This document shows positions 34,071-43,011 of a DNA stretch of 64,000 nucleotides, piece after piece. Under the pieces are notes generated by a model. The model did no database searches. It saw only the letters and a program-made list of their open reading frames with translations, and had not been told where the DNA came from. Within the stretch, counting starts at the first letter, position 1. Each line of letters begins with the position of its first letter. The translations under genes were made by a program, and so were the position numbers. Source of the DNA: Paenibacillus aestuarii (GTDB taxonomy: Bacteria; Bacillota; Bacilli; Paenibacillales; NBRC-103111); the NCBI RefSeq assembly GCF_027789125.1, contig NZ_JAQFVF010000022.1:62001-126000 (forward strand). The letters run 5' to 3'.

Positions 34071-35482
34071 TAAACTTTTTCCACTTTCATTAGGTTCGTT
34101 GTTCCTGATTTGCCGATCGGAATACCGGCGGATACGACCGTGAGGTCGTCCTTTTTCACGTAACCGAGTGCTTCCGCTTGGGTGATCGCTTGGCGTATCA
34201 ACGCATCCGTGGAGTCGCTGATTTCGCCGCGAATCGGAATGACACCCTGCACCATACTCAGGTAGTTAATTGTGTATTCATTTGACGTGATCGCCAGAAT
34301 CGGCGCTTCCGGCCGGTATTTGGCGATCATGCGGGCAGTAAAGCCGCTCTCGGTTGGCGTCAAAATCGCCGCGGCGTGCAGCTTATTGGACGTCGAGACT
34401 ACCGATTGGCACAGTACTTCGGTCACCTCGTTATTCGATTGCAGTTGGGCATCGAGGGCAGAACGGTGCTCCATCGTCTGCTCGACGCGCTCTGCGATCT
34501 GCGCCATCATCGTTACAGCCTCGACGGGATACTTGCCGGCAGCTGTCTCTCCGGACAGCATGACGACGTCACTGCCGTCGAGTACCGCGTTGGCCACGTC
34601 GCTGACTTCGGCGCGTGTCGGGCGAGGATTGCGCTGCATCGAGTCGAGCATCTGCGTTGCGGTAATAACCGGCTTGCCGGCCAAGTTACAAGCGCGGATC
34701 ATATCTTTTTGCGCGATCGGAACTTCTTCGGTTGGAATCTCCACACCGAGGTCGCCGCGCGCTACCATGATGCCGTCGGAAGCTTCGAGAATGGAGGCGA
34801 AGTTGTTGATACCTTCTTCATTCTCGATCTTCGATACGATCGGCGTGAAGCCGGCACCGTGCTGCTCCAGAATGTGGCGCACTTCGCGGACATCGTCGCC
34901 GTTGCGCACGAAGGACATGGCGACGATCGAAATATTTTCCTCGACGCCGAATTTCAAATGCATAATATCCCGTTCCGTAACTCCCGGCAGGGAGCAGCGA
35001 ACGCCAGGCAGGTTGACACCTTTGCGCTGTTTCAGCACGCTTTGGTTCAGCACGGTGCACGTCACTTCGGTACCGTCCACCATTTCTACGCGCAGTTCAA
35101 TGGAGCCGTCATCGATCAGCACCAGATTGCCAGGCTGCACGTCTTGCGGAAGACCCGGATAGTTGACGGATACACGCTGGCCATCGCCAATAATTTGTTC
35201 GGTGGTGAGCACGATGGTGTCGCCTTTTTGCAGGTCGTAGGAAGCGCCTTGCAATTGTCCGATTCGTATCTCTGGCCCTTTGATATCCATGAGAATGGGT
35301 ATGGTGACACCAAGCTCTTGGGCAGCCTGGCGAACTCGGGCAATACGGCCGCGGTGCTCGTCCAAATCGCCGTGAGCCATATTTAAACGGGCGACGCTCA
35401 TGCCCGCAAGGATTAATTGTTTCAAGGTAGGGACGGAATCGCAAGCAGGTCCCATTGTGCAAATGATTTTCGTTTTACGCAT
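34070..35482 (-). CDS. pyk: Pyruvate kinase, divergent
   Basis: A 470-residue pyruvate kinase (phosphoenolpyruvate + ADP to pyruvate + ATP). Core motifs are present: DIKGPEIR, MSFVRNGDDVREV, IENEEGINN, VARGDLGVEIP, ITATQMLDSM, PRPTRAEVSDVANAVLDGSD and LSGETAAGKYP. It lacks the extra C-terminal domain of the 585-residue Bacillus enzyme. Two conserved stretches differ: the usual RLNFSHGD reads RLNMAHGD (Ala36 replacing a K+-ligand Ser), and LDTKGPEIR reads MDIKGPEIR (Ile67 for Thr). It may be a second, specialised pyruvate kinase. It is monocistronic and divergent from an AraC regulator gene. Confidence 0.87.
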   Translation of the reverse strand: MRKTKIICTMGPACDSVPTLKQLILAGMSVARLNMAHGDLDEHRGRIARVRQAAQELGVTIPILMDIKGPEIRIGQLQGASYDLQKGDTIVLTTEQIIGDGQRVSVNYPGLPQDVQPGNLVLIDDGSIELRVEMVDGTEVTCTVLNQSVLKQRKGVNLPGVRCSLPGVTERDIMHLKFGVEENISIVAMSFVRNGDDVREVRHILEQHGAGFTPIVSKIENEEGINNFASILEASDGIMVARGDLGVEIPTEEVPIAQKDMIRACNLAGKPVITATQMLDSMQRNPRPTRAEVSDVANAVLDGSDVVMLSGETAAGKYPVEAVTMMAQIAERVEQTMEHRSALDAQLQSNNEVTEVLCQSVVSTSNKLHAAAILTPTESGFTARMIAKYRPEAPILAITSNEYTINYLSMVQGVIPIRGEISDSTDALIRQAITQAEALGYVKKDDLTVVSAGIPIGKSGTTNLMKVEKV

Positions 35483-35575
35483 CGGGTGTAGTCTCCCTTT
35501 CGGAAATTAGATATCGATTTATGTTTATTGTAGTCTTAATTTCCCCGTACATCCATGAAATATAGTATGCTATAT

Positions 35576-35587
35576 GTACTATAGTAC
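35576..35587. promoter_or_regulatory. Palindrome in the pyk-AraC regulator intergenic region
   Basis: GTACTATAGTAC is a perfect 12-bp palindrome in an AT-rich stretch of similar repeats (TATAGTATGCTATA) between divergent genes, just before the regulator gene. It could be an operator or part of its promoter. Confidence 0.4.
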
Positions 35588-35601
35588 GGAGTGTGGTTGG
35601 C

Positions 35602-36393
35602 GTGCAGGTGATTAAGGTTATCTATGACAAAACGAGCAACTGGTATCTCGAAGAACAAGCTGCTCCCTATTGGACCCTTGTCCTAATGACGTATGGGAAG
35701 TGTGTGTATTGGGTGGGGGGAAGCGGAGGGGAGCATAAACAGCTGCTGGAGAAAGGGCAGTGGCTGCTGATTCCTTGCGGGATGGCGTACTACGGCAAAA
35801 GCGTGCCCACGCAGCTGCATGAGAAATACGTCGTGCAATTTGCGACAAACCGCATGCTGGAACCGCTCCCGCTCATTTCGTCCATGCAGCTGATCAGCGG
35901 CTCGACAGGCAAATATGACTATATGCTCGATCGGCTGCGCTCGATGTACCGCCAATGGCACGACAAACAGCCCTATTACCAGACGCTGTGCGAAGCGCTG
36001 CTGCAAGAGCTGTTTGTGCATTTGCAAAGGGAGCAGGATCAAGGGCAGATCCCGAATGCCGCCATGCAATGTGTGGAGCAAATGAAGGCGTATATCCAGA
36101 GTCACTATCGGGAGCACGTGACCAAGGAGGAACTTGGCGCTTGCACAGGCAAGTCGCCGAATTATGCAGCCTCCTTATTCAGTAAGGTGACCGGCCAGAC
36201 GATTAGCGAGTACGTGAACACGACTCGCATGAAGACGGCGGTCTATATGCTCAGGCATTCGGCACTGACTGTAACAGAGATCGCAGAGTTCGTCGGCTAC
36301 AGCGATCCGTCGTACTTTTATAGGGTATTCAGGCGCCTTACCGGGCTCGTGCCGACCGATCTGGTGGCAGATCGGGAAGTCGTGCGCAAATAG
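35602..36393 (+). CDS. AraC-family transcriptional regulator
   Basis: A 263-residue regulator. The N-terminal half looks like a cupin ligand-binding part (WVGGSGGEHKQLLEKGQWLLIPCGMAYYG). The C-terminal 100 residues hold two helix-turn-helix motifs, the second being SALTVTEIAEFVGYSDPSYFYRVF-type with the family signature GYSDPSYF-x-R-x-F-R-x-x-G-x-x-P-x-D. GTG 35602 is chosen by its distance from GGAG; other GTGs at 35593 and 35608 are in frame. The target is unknown; the divergent pyruvate kinase gene is a candidate. Confidence 0.83.
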   Translation: MQVIKVIYDKTSNWYLEEQAAPYWTLVLMTYGKCVYWVGGSGGEHKQLLEKGQWLLIPCGMAYYGKSVPTQLHEKYVVQFATNRMLEPLPLISSMQLISGSTGKYDYMLDRLRSMYRQWHDKQPYYQTLCEALLQELFVHLQREQDQGQIPNAAMQCVEQMKAYIQSHYREHVTKEELGACTGKSPNYAASLFSKVTGQTISEYVNTTRMKTAVYMLRHSALTVTEIAEFVGYSDPSYFYRVFRRLTGLVPTDLVADREVVRK

Positions 36394-36396
36394 GTC

Positions 36397-37128
36397 TTAC
36401 ATCGTGCCTCCGCCGCGTCTGACTTCCGGTGGGATTTGTTCTGGACCTTTATTGATGTACTGGTAAATAAATGTGCCGACACTGGCATCGTCATATGTGG
36501 TCAGCTGCATCGTTTTGGTCCAAGCATTCACGACCACTTCTTTGTCGCTTGGCACATCAGGGTTCGGTACAGCGAGAACGCCGGCACCGGCTTTTTTGAA
36601 ATTGGCCAGATATTTCAGTTTGTCCTGTAATTCGGCAGGGGCATCCGGATGGAAATATATAATGATATCGCCATGCTCCAGGTTATGGACCAACTTCTCA
36701 TACGGCGGTTTCTCCGTGTAAAAGCCGAACTTCAAATCGTGAGGGCTGTGTGTGCCCGATGTCGGGATCTTCATTTCGTATTTCAACGGCATTTCGGAGT
36801 GGTCGCGTCCATAATCTTTATCCGTCGTGACCTCGATCGGCGCATTGAAATTCAATTTCTCGATGCTGTATTTGCTGGAGGCTTGCTGAATTAGCGACGT
36901 GCCGATAAACAGAACGGCCAGCGTCGTAAGCACATGCGAAATCATCATCAGCTGCTTCTGCTTCTTATGCAGAGCCTGCTTCTCCGCCTTCTTCAACCGG
37001 GCTGAATTGGCTTGGTTCGTCCGTGCAGCAAGAACATAGCCCACAACGGCTAAAACAACGATCGCAATGCCGGCATAGAGTAAAACGGACATCCAAACCG
37101 ATCCTTGCTGCAAGCTTGTTTGTTCCAT
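36397..37128 (-). CDS. DUF3105 family membrane protein
   Basis: A 243-residue protein with two N-terminal transmembrane helices (about 13-33 and 62-81), separated by a Lys-rich cytoplasmic loop, and an external DUF3105 domain (about 110-240). Domain marks are KIPTSGTHSPHDLKFGFY, then YEKLVHNLEHGDIIIYFHP with conserved His/Glu residues. Family function unknown. It is convergent with the AraC gene, with only 3 nt between stops and no terminator there. AAAAGGAG precedes its ATG. Confidence 0.8.
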   Translation of the reverse strand: MEQTSLQQGSVWMSVLLYAGIAIVVLAVVGYVLAARTNQANSARLKKAEKQALHKKQKQLMMISHVLTTLAVLFIGTSLIQQASSKYSIEKLNFNAPIEVTTDKDYGRDHSEMPLKYEMKIPTSGTHSPHDLKFGFYTEKPPYEKLVHNLEHGDIIIYFHPDAPAELQDKLKYLANFKKAGAGVLAVPNPDVPSDKEVVVNAWTKTMQLTTYDDASVGTFIYQYINKGPEQIPPEVRRGGGTM

Positions 37129-37228
37129 GTGTTATGCTCCTTTTTGATTAGTAAAAAGTATAAGAATGTACACTACATATTGTAGTTTGATGGGGTAGAT
37201 TAGTCAAATTCCAGTAGCTGCTAACGGC

Positions 37229-37272
37229 AAAAAGCAATCTCACCCAGGTTTCACCAAGATGAGATTGCTTTT
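37229..37272 (-). terminator. Intrinsic terminator after the Tyr/Pro-rich gene
   Basis: AAAAGCAATCTC and GAGATTGCTTTT pair. On the minus strand a TTTTT run follows. Confidence 0.88.
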
Positions 37273-37284
37273 CGCGTTGGGCGT

Positions 37285-37695
37285 TTAGCGGCCCCATTTC
37301 AGCATCATCGTTAACGAACAGCAGTGCGACTCCTGCGGCACCGGATCGATTTTAAACTGAATCGCGCTAGGGGTATACGTCGTTTGGATTGGCTCGGCAA
37401 TCCCAAACGTGTGTACGATCCGTTCAACTTCCTGTTGATTGCCGGCTTGAGCCGCTGTCATCAGCTGGTGCGCGATTTGCTTATCTTTGAGCTTGCTTAG
37501 TACGATGGTGGCATCGTTCACGATTTTTTGAAGAGAAGTAACGGAATGCTCGAGCATATTCGTATTTACCGGCGGCATTTCCCGATTCGATTCCGGATAG
37601 GAGGGAGGGTGACCGAACAGCTCGGGCGGGTAGCTGGCATAGGGATAATAAGTATGGCGGAAAGGGTCCCAGTAATAAGCGGGAGGATAGTTCAT
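37285..37695 (-). CDS. Hypothetical protein, Tyr/Pro-rich N-terminus and CC-containing C-terminus
   Basis: A 136-residue protein not assigned to a named family. The first 40 residues are rich in Tyr and Pro (YYWDPFRHTYYPYASYPPE), as in spore coat or surface proteins. The middle is helical (LQKIVNDATIVLSKLKDKQIAHQLMTAAQAG). The end, HCCSLTMMLKWGR, is a compact strand with a Cys pair. A spore-associated role is only a guess. It has an AAGGAG site, its own terminator, and stands alone. Confidence 0.6.
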   Translation of the reverse strand: MNYPPAYYWDPFRHTYYPYASYPPELFGHPPSYPESNREMPPVNTNMLEHSVTSLQKIVNDATIVLSKLKDKQIAHQLMTAAQAGNQQEVERIVHTFGIAEPIQTTYTPSAIQFKIDPVPQESHCCSLTMMLKWGR

Positions 37696-37778
37696 CGGTG
37701 TGCTCCTTCAAGTTTCTAACTTCAATACACCCTATCAATATATGTGAGCCCTAGGCTGGTGTGCACGTCAAAGCAAAA

Positions 37779-37807
37779 GCAGCTGGCCTCCGAAGAGGGC
37801 CAGCTGC
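37779..37807 (-). terminator. Intrinsic terminator after the SLH protein gene
   Basis: GCAGCTGGCC and GGCCAGCTGC pair. On the minus strand TTTTGCTTTG follows. Confidence 0.75.
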
Positions 37808-37819
37808 AAATAAGTCAAC

Positions 37820-39418
37820 TTATGGACGTTTCATGGTTACAAAGCTTGTTGCCGTTTTACCTGTAGGGGATACAGCGTTTAGTTCGAAGGATTTTACGTT
37901 GCCAGATACACGAACGATTCCATTTGTATCAACCGTTACTGTTCCAACAGCACCTTGCGCATCGTCACCACTGATATGAGTTACCGTGAAAACATTCCCC
38001 AATGCGAAGTTGTAATCTTCAACTTCACTATTTTCATACTCGATACCATAGTTGTCTGTTACTTTAAGTTTCATTTCATTAAATGCATCGAAAATATCGG
38101 AATATACGCCGCCTGTAACAGTCATTGTACGGTCAAAAGAAGTGTTGTCAGCTTTCATGGTCGATGCTGTTACGGCATCGCTCTTCACGTTAACTGTCAC
38201 ACTAAGCTGCTTAGGATCGTTGTTGCCGATTTGAACCATTACGGTAACGACCGCTGTACCTACTTTATTACCAATCACATAGGCGTGATGGTCAGCAGAT
38301 AGACCGACTTTGGCAATGCTGGAATCCGAAGAATGAACGGATTGAACGATACCTGGGACGGCAACATCGTCACCGGCTGCATTTTTCACTTTAATCTTGA
38401 TTTCTTTAGCCAACATGCTCTTCGTAGGATCTTCAGCAGACGCTTGATCAGGCGCTGTAGCCGTCAAACCACTATCGATGACATTGGCGATTGTGTAGTC
38501 ACCATCTACGGCAATATTGCCATCGGAAACCGGAGTTGTCGTGACGGTAAAGGTAGCCGTCGCTGTTTTAATCGTACTCGCATCCAAACCGCCCAAAGTA
38601 ACGGTATAGTTACCTGCAGCCAGAGCGCCGCCTGTTATTGTCAGTGTTGCGGACTTGCCGTCAGCAGCCCACTCGGTTGTAGTATTGACCGCAGAAGTAT
38701 CTTTATTCAAGGCCAGCGTAGCTTTGCTAGTATCCACTTGTTTGTTCAATGTTACTGTCACTTTCAGCAGGTCGGAAGAAGCTTGTGCGCCAGTTACAGA
38801 AACCAATGTTTGGTTTTGGTCATTAAAAGCTTGTTGTGCGGCATAGGAGCTTTGAACAAGGTCAGCGCGGGTCGCCGCTTGATCGCCTGCTTTGCCGGCA
38901 GCATGGATGCCCAGATCTGTCGCTTGTTTCACAGCGTCTGCAAACCAAGGCGTGCCGCTAACGTTCACTTTTTTGCCGAGACCTTTAAGCAGAACTGTAT
39001 CTAACTGACCTGTCGTTACAGAGTCGCCTGGAATGAAAGTTGTGTCCGTCACGCCGTCAATGAGTCCGGCCTTTTTCGCAGCTTCGATATAAGGGATCGC
39101 CCAGCCGTTGGCAGGATCGTCTGCTTTAACGTCGCTAAAGCTGGAAACTTTTACGGAAGTGTCCACGTTGATGCCGTAGATCAGTGTCGCTACTTTTGCG
39201 AATTGTGCGCGTGTCATATTTTGGTCAATACCGAAAGTATCATTCGATACACCTTCGAAAATGCCGGCGGATACCATCGCGTCAATCTTTGCTTTCAAAC
39301 CTGCGTCAATGCCGTTCAAATCCGTGAAGTCCGCAGAAGAATTAGCAGCGAAAGCCGTCGAAGAAAGCATAGACAATGCTGCTGCTGTCAAAGCGATGGT
39401 TTTCAATGTGTTTTTCAT
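37820..39418 (-). CDS. S-layer-homology (SLH) domain surface protein
   Basis: A 532-residue exported protein. The signal peptide ends ALSMLSSTAFAA. Three SLH repeats follow (about 30-78, 92-150, 155-195), with typical GIFEGVSNDTFGIDQNMTRAQFAKV and GLIDGVTDTTFIPGDSVT patterns, anchoring it to pyruvylated wall polymers. After them come Ig-like/bacterial cadherin-type beta domains (about 215-330 and 340-530). It may be the S-layer protein or a minor surface protein. ATG 39418 has TTAGGAGG just upstream; the reading frame extends 37 codons further without a start site. Protein composition (Thr/Val/Ala/Asp-rich) suits a surface array. Confidence 0.85.
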   Translation of the reverse strand: MKNTLKTIALTAAALSMLSSTAFAANSSADFTDLNGIDAGLKAKIDAMVSAGIFEGVSNDTFGIDQNMTRAQFAKVATLIYGINVDTSVKVSSFSDVKADDPANGWAIPYIEAAKKAGLIDGVTDTTFIPGDSVTTGQLDTVLLKGLGKKVNVSGTPWFADAVKQATDLGIHAAGKAGDQAATRADLVQSSYAAQQAFNDQNQTLVSVTGAQASSDLLKVTVTLNKQVDTSKATLALNKDTSAVNTTTEWAADGKSATLTITGGALAAGNYTVTLGGLDASTIKTATATFTVTTTPVSDGNIAVDGDYTIANVIDSGLTATAPDQASAEDPTKSMLAKEIKIKVKNAAGDDVAVPGIVQSVHSSDSSIAKVGLSADHHAYVIGNKVGTAVVTVMVQIGNNDPKQLSVTVNVKSDAVTASTMKADNTSFDRTMTVTGGVYSDIFDAFNEMKLKVTDNYGIEYENSEVEDYNFALGNVFTVTHISGDDAQGAVGTVTVDTNGIVRVSGNVKSFELNAVSPTGKTATSFVTMKRP

Positions 39419-39701
39419 AGTACCTCCTAATAGTTGAAGTATAATAGAATTGGATGAATGCCTTATTGCTTCGTGCACTTGCTCTGTGCTTATAACTATA
39501 CAATGCAGGATAAAGTAAGTCATTGTCAAATTCTTGGCAGTCCGGGAATAAGAGTGCTAAGTCTAAAAGATGCTGCGAATCTATCATTCGGCGGAAATTT
39601 TTTGCTTTGAAAAGCCTATTTGCGAAACCTAAATCCTTCATGCACAATATAAATATGATAAGAAGAAATTGATTCTTTATAAGAATGGGAGTGATCCGTT
39701 C

Positions 39702-40280
39702 ATGATGGATTTGAAACAAGCCATCCTGGAGCGACGCAGCATTGGTAAAGTTAAATCCGATCCTGTTGATCAAGCATTAATTGAAGAAATCCTTGAGGCG
39801 GCTATATGGGCGCCTAACCATGCACATACAGAGCCATGGCGTTTCTGGGTGATGACAGGGGAAGGACGCAAGCTGCTCGCCCGCGGCTATGCGGAGGTTG
39901 CGATGGCGGAATCGGGGACCCTCACAGAAGAAGAGACCGCGCAAATTCACGCCAATCAGGAAAAAAAGGCGTTTCGTGCGCCTGTCGTGATCGCGGTGGC
40001 CGTCTCGCCGTCAGCGAATCGGGTTGTTCCTGAGATCGAAGAATACGCCGCGGCGCATGCAGCGGTCCAAAACATGCTGCTGACCGCCCATGCTTTGGGC
40101 TTGGGGGCAATATGGCGCACCGGGGAACCGACTTATCACGCGAAAATGAAAGAAACGTTCGGACTCCAAGGCAAAGAGGATCTCGTCGGATTCATTTATA
40201 TCGGGTACCCCGATATGCCGTCAGCACCTAAAGCCGTGCGCTCGCCTTTCGCACAGAAAACAGTTTGGGTGAGTGAGTAA
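39702..40280 (+). CDS. Nitroreductase-family oxidoreductase (YdjA-like)
   Basis: A 192-residue FMN-dependent nitroreductase. Family features are the N-terminal LERRSIGKVKSDPVD (phosphate-binding Arg/Ser), AAIWAPNHAHTEPWRFWVM, AAVQNMLLTAHALGLGAIWRTG and GFIYIGYP. It resembles the short YdjA/YfhC group that reduces nitro compounds or quinones with NAD(P)H; its natural substrate is unknown. ATG 39702 follows GGGAGTGA. A shared terminator lies between it and psuG. Confidence 0.82.
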   Translation: MMDLKQAILERRSIGKVKSDPVDQALIEEILEAAIWAPNHAHTEPWRFWVMTGEGRKLLARGYAEVAMAESGTLTEEETAQIHANQEKKAFRAPVVIAVAVSPSANRVVPEIEEYAAAHAAVQNMLLTAHALGLGAIWRTGEPTYHAKMKETFGLQGKEDLVGFIYIGYPDMPSAPKAVRSPFAQKTVWVSE

Positions 40281-40285
40281 ATAAC

Positions 40286-40333
40286 AAAAAATCCTCCAAA
40301 ACCACGATCACCGTGGGATTGGAGGATTTTTTT
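40286..40333. terminator. Bidirectional terminator
   Basis: AAAAAATCCTCCAA pairs with TTGGAGGATTTTTT, with an inner CCACG/CGTGG stem, between convergent genes. Confidence 0.93.
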
Positions 40334-40335
40334 CT

Positions 40336-41241
40336 TTATTTCAGCGCAACAGCGATTTGCGCCGCGGTTTGCGCGTTGTGGTACACGAGGGCAATGTTCG
40401 TTTCCAGGCTGCGCCCTTCAGTCAACTGCTTGATGCGGGCGAGCAGGAACGGCGTTACTTTTTTGCCGGTAATGTTCTGCTCCTTCGCTTCGTTCAGCGC
40501 CTGCTGGATGACACCCTCGATCTCATCATGGTTCATCGCAGATTCCGCCGGAACCGGATTGGCGATAATCGCGCCGCCGTTCAGACCAAGCTCCCACTTC
40601 GTGCGGAGCATGCTCGCTACTTCGGACGGCTCGTCAAGGCGGAAGTCTACGCCATAGCCGCTCTCGCGGGCATAGAAGGACGGGAACTCGCTCGTCTTAT
40701 AGCCGACAACAGGTACGCCGTGCGTCTCGAGAAACTCCAGCGTGCGGCCGATGTCGAGAATCGACTTCGCTCCGGCACAGACGACAGCCACATTGGTCTG
40801 AGCAAGCTCAGTCAAGTCGGCGGAGACGTCCATCGTCACTTCGCCTTCGCGGTGTACGCCGCCGATGCCGCCTGTGGCGAACACTTTAATGCCGGCCAGC
40901 GCAGCGCCAATCATCGTAGCCGATACCGTCGTTGCACCGATTTTGCCGGATGACAATATGTGCGCGAAGTCGCGGCGGCTCACTTTTTCAACGTTCGCGT
41001 TGGTGGCAAACTCTTCGAGCTCTTGATCATTCAGGCCGATTTTAATTTTACCGCCCATGATGCCGATCGTGGCCGGAACCGCGCCGTTGTCGCGAATAAT
41101 TTGCTCGACCTTTTTGGCCATCTCCATGTTTTGCGGGTAAGGCATGCCGTGGGAAATAATTGTCGTTTCCAGAGCGACAACAGGTTGGTTATTGGCTAAA
41201 GCCGCTTTCACTTCATCGGTAAAAGTCAGGTATTGTTTCAT
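40336..41241 (-). CDS. psuG: Pseudouridine-5'-phosphate glycosidase
   Basis: A 301-residue enzyme that splits pseudouridine 5'-phosphate into uracil and ribose 5-phosphate, an unusual C-glycosidic cleavage. Family stretches are [82 protein letters not shown] and the late [12 protein letters not shown]. It is 5 nt downstream of the kinase gene that makes its substrate, forming a two-gene pseudouridine catabolic operon. Confidence 0.93.
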   Translation of the reverse strand: MKQYLTFTDEVKAALANNQPVVALETTIISHGMPYPQNMEMAKKVEQIIRDNGAVPATIGIMGGKIKIGLNDQELEEFATNANVEKVSRRDFAHILSSGKIGATTVSATMIGAALAGIKVFATGGIGGVHREGEVTMDVSADLTELAQTNVAVVCAGAKSILDIGRTLEFLETHGVPVVGYKTSEFPSFYARESGYGVDFRLDEPSEVASMLRTKWELGLNGGAIIANPVPAESAMNHDEIEGVIQQALNEAKEQNITGKKVTPFLLARIKQLTEGRSLETNIALVYHNAQTAAQIAVALK

Positions 41242-41246
41242 AGGGT

Positions 41247-42344
41247 TCAGACTCCTTTATAAGTAGTTGTGATATGAGTTAATCGTTCTTTACTGAGCTC
41301 GCTGGCCACGGATTCCGCAGTTTCCAGCGTGATATGCGAGGCGGCAATCCCGCTAAGACAAGCTTCCATATAAGACTGGTGATGCAGGACACCATAGGCG
41401 ACACCGGCGACAAGCGCGTCTCCTGCGCCTGTAACTTCCACGACCTGGGTCGGAATCGGCGGGAAGAGGCGGCTGCCTTCTTCGCCATGGTACATCACCC
41501 CTTGGCTGCCCAGCGTAATGAAGACATGCTTCACGCCGCGTTCACAAATCGCCTTCGCGACCTCGGCCAGATCAGGATCAGCTGTAATCGCGATGCCTGC
41601 CATTTGGCATGCTTCCTCGAGGTTCGGAAAGATGGCGGTTACGCCTTGCAGGTTCAGCGGGAGCTTCTTGGCCTTTTCCGAGGACACGGGGTCTACGAAA
41701 AGGGGAACACCTTCTTCGCCGCATCGTTTCACCAGCTCTTCGAGCGTGTCGGCAGGCAGGTTCGTATCCGCGATGACCAGCGCCGCTGCGGCGATGTGCG
41801 ACCATTTTTCCCGCAGGAGGTCAGGAGAGCATCTGTCGTAAATTTCCATGTTGGCAAAAGCGAGAAACATCTCGCCCGTTGCATCCAGCAGCGCCGTATA
41901 CATACCGGTCCGTTCACCGGGCAGTACGATCGATTGGCTGACGTCAACGCCGCGCGTCTTCGTTTCTTCCAGCACCCACTGTCCGGCTTTGTCATCACCG
42001 ACGACGGTAAGCAAAGCTGCCTTGCAGCTTAATTTCGCGAGGGTCTCTGCAATATTGCGAGCAACGCCGCCGCACGATTCCTTGACGGTGACCGGGTTCG
42101 AGGAGGCGAGACGAATCGCCTGCTTGCTGCTTGCTTTGCTGTCTAGGTTGGCGCCGCCGATGCACATGACCGTGTTGTCGTCCGCTGTGATATAGGCACG
42201 GCCCCGGATGACGCCTTTTCTCGTCAGCGCGGCGATATAACCAGCGACAGCGGAGCGCGAAATGCCGATCGCACCTGCGATTTCGTGCTGGGAGATGAAC
42301 GGATTTTGCCGGATAAGCGTTAAAATTTGCTGTTCCCGATCCAT
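41247..42344 (-). CDS. psuK: Pseudouridine kinase with N-terminal winged helix
   Basis: A 365-residue PfkB-family kinase that phosphorylates pseudouridine. The first 55 residues are a winged helix-turn-helix ([31 protein letters not shown], then a GVIRGR wing), so the protein may also bind DNA. The kinase part has [25 protein letters not shown] and the ATP/anion-hole motif [12 protein letters not shown]-terminal HTH fusions are known in this kinase group. A palindrome 66-79 bp upstream of the start could be its own operator. Confidence 0.88.
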   Translation of the reverse strand: MDREQQILTLIRQNPFISQHEIAGAIGISRSAVAGYIAALTRKGVIRGRAYITADDNTVMCIGGANLDSKASSKQAIRLASSNPVTVKESCGGVARNIAETLAKLSCKAALLTVVGDDKAGQWVLEETKTRGVDVSQSIVLPGERTGMYTALLDATGEMFLAFANMEIYDRCSPDLLREKWSHIAAAALVIADTNLPADTLEELVKRCGEEGVPLFVDPVSSEKAKKLPLNLQGVTAIFPNLEEACQMAGIAITADPDLAEVAKAICERGVKHVFITLGSQGVMYHGEEGSRLFPPIPTQVVEVTGAGDALVAGVAYGVLHHQSYMEACLSGIAASHITLETAESVASELSKERLTHITTTYKGV

Positions 42345-42409
42345 GAGCGGCTCCCTCCTTGTGTCTGATAAATATAGTGTAACGCGACTCTAAACATTTG
42401 TCTATATGA

Positions 42410-42423
42410 TAAACATATGTTTA
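42410..42423. promoter_or_regulatory. Palindrome upstream of psuK, candidate operator
   Basis: TAAACATATGTTTA is a perfect 14-bp palindrome. A related half-site, ACATTTG/TAAAC, is repeated closer to psuK (42391-42400). On the minus strand TAGACA, a 17-bp spacer and TACACT lie between it and the gene, a plausible promoter. Confidence 0.5.
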
Positions 42424-42446
42424 TGAGTGGGAAGAGAAAAGGGAAA

Positions 42447-42481
42447 AGGAGCTTGTTCCATAAAGCGGAAACAAGCTCCTT
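42447..42481 (-). terminator. Intrinsic terminator of the WGxxGxxG protein gene
   Basis: AAGGAGCTTGTT and AACAAGCTCCTT pair; on the minus strand TTCCCTTTTC follows. Confidence 0.8.
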
Positions 42482-42497
42482 CATGAGCAACCCTTAG

Positions 42498-42875
42498 CTA
42501 TACACGTGAATTTCGTGAACGGTTGACGAATAGTCCCAACAGTCCGAAGAGGCCGAGCAGCCCCCAATAGTTGTGGCTAGCGGGAGACTGATTCGCTGTG
42601 TCGCTGAGTGTTCGGTATGCTGTCGGCGGTGTCACGCCAAATGAGGCAGCTCGTCCGCCCTCGCTCGATAAGGTACGAACATTGGCTTCGGCCCCCGGCA
42701 TACCGAACGGATTCGTATCATAGAACGTTGGCGAGCCAATCTTTGCCGCCTCCCAGCGGTCCACTTGCGCAACGACTTGCTGGGCGTGCGGATGCGTGTG
42801 CTGATAGTGGGCTCCAAGCAGAGCCGAAAACGATAAGAACGAAACTGAGGCAAGCTTCAGGAAACGGGAAAACAT
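42498..42875 (-). CDS. Small exported protein with WGxxGxxG C-terminal segment
   Basis: A 125-residue protein with an N-terminal signal segment (FSRFLKLASVSFLSFSALLGA), a polar middle and a C-terminal tripartite tail: NYWGLLGLFGLLGLF then basic NRSRNSRV. This is the WGxxGxxG-type tail, with Trp/Gly-patterned helix and a positive end, like known C-terminal sorting/anchoring signals. The function is unknown. The ATG at 42875 (GGAGGT six nt upstream) is chosen over one two codons earlier that abuts the site. It stands alone with a terminator. Confidence 0.7.
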   Translation of the reverse strand: MFSRFLKLASVSFLSFSALLGAHYQHTHPHAQQVVAQVDRWEAAKIGSPTFYDTNPFGMPGAEANVRTLSSEGGRAASFGVTPPTAYRTLSDTANQSPASHNYWGLLGLFGLLGLFVNRSRNSRV

Positions 42876-43011
42876 GCGCATACCTCCAACGATATCTGTA
42901 TTGCATGAACCCATGCAGGTATGGCTAGCTTTCCTCTTCCTATTGAAAGTTATGTGTACCACCAAAGCATCCCCCCCCCGGAGGAGAAGATGCTTCGGTA
43001 TAATTGACGAC

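Noticed and set aside
34272-35386. Long plus-strand frames over pyruvate kinase
   Set aside because: Shadow frames of a gene with all expected motifs; no start site or domain.
42966-42980. C8 tract as a phase-variation switch
   Set aside because: It lies just outside the LysM-GH18 gene (after its stop) and upstream of no start codon in a position to shift a frame.
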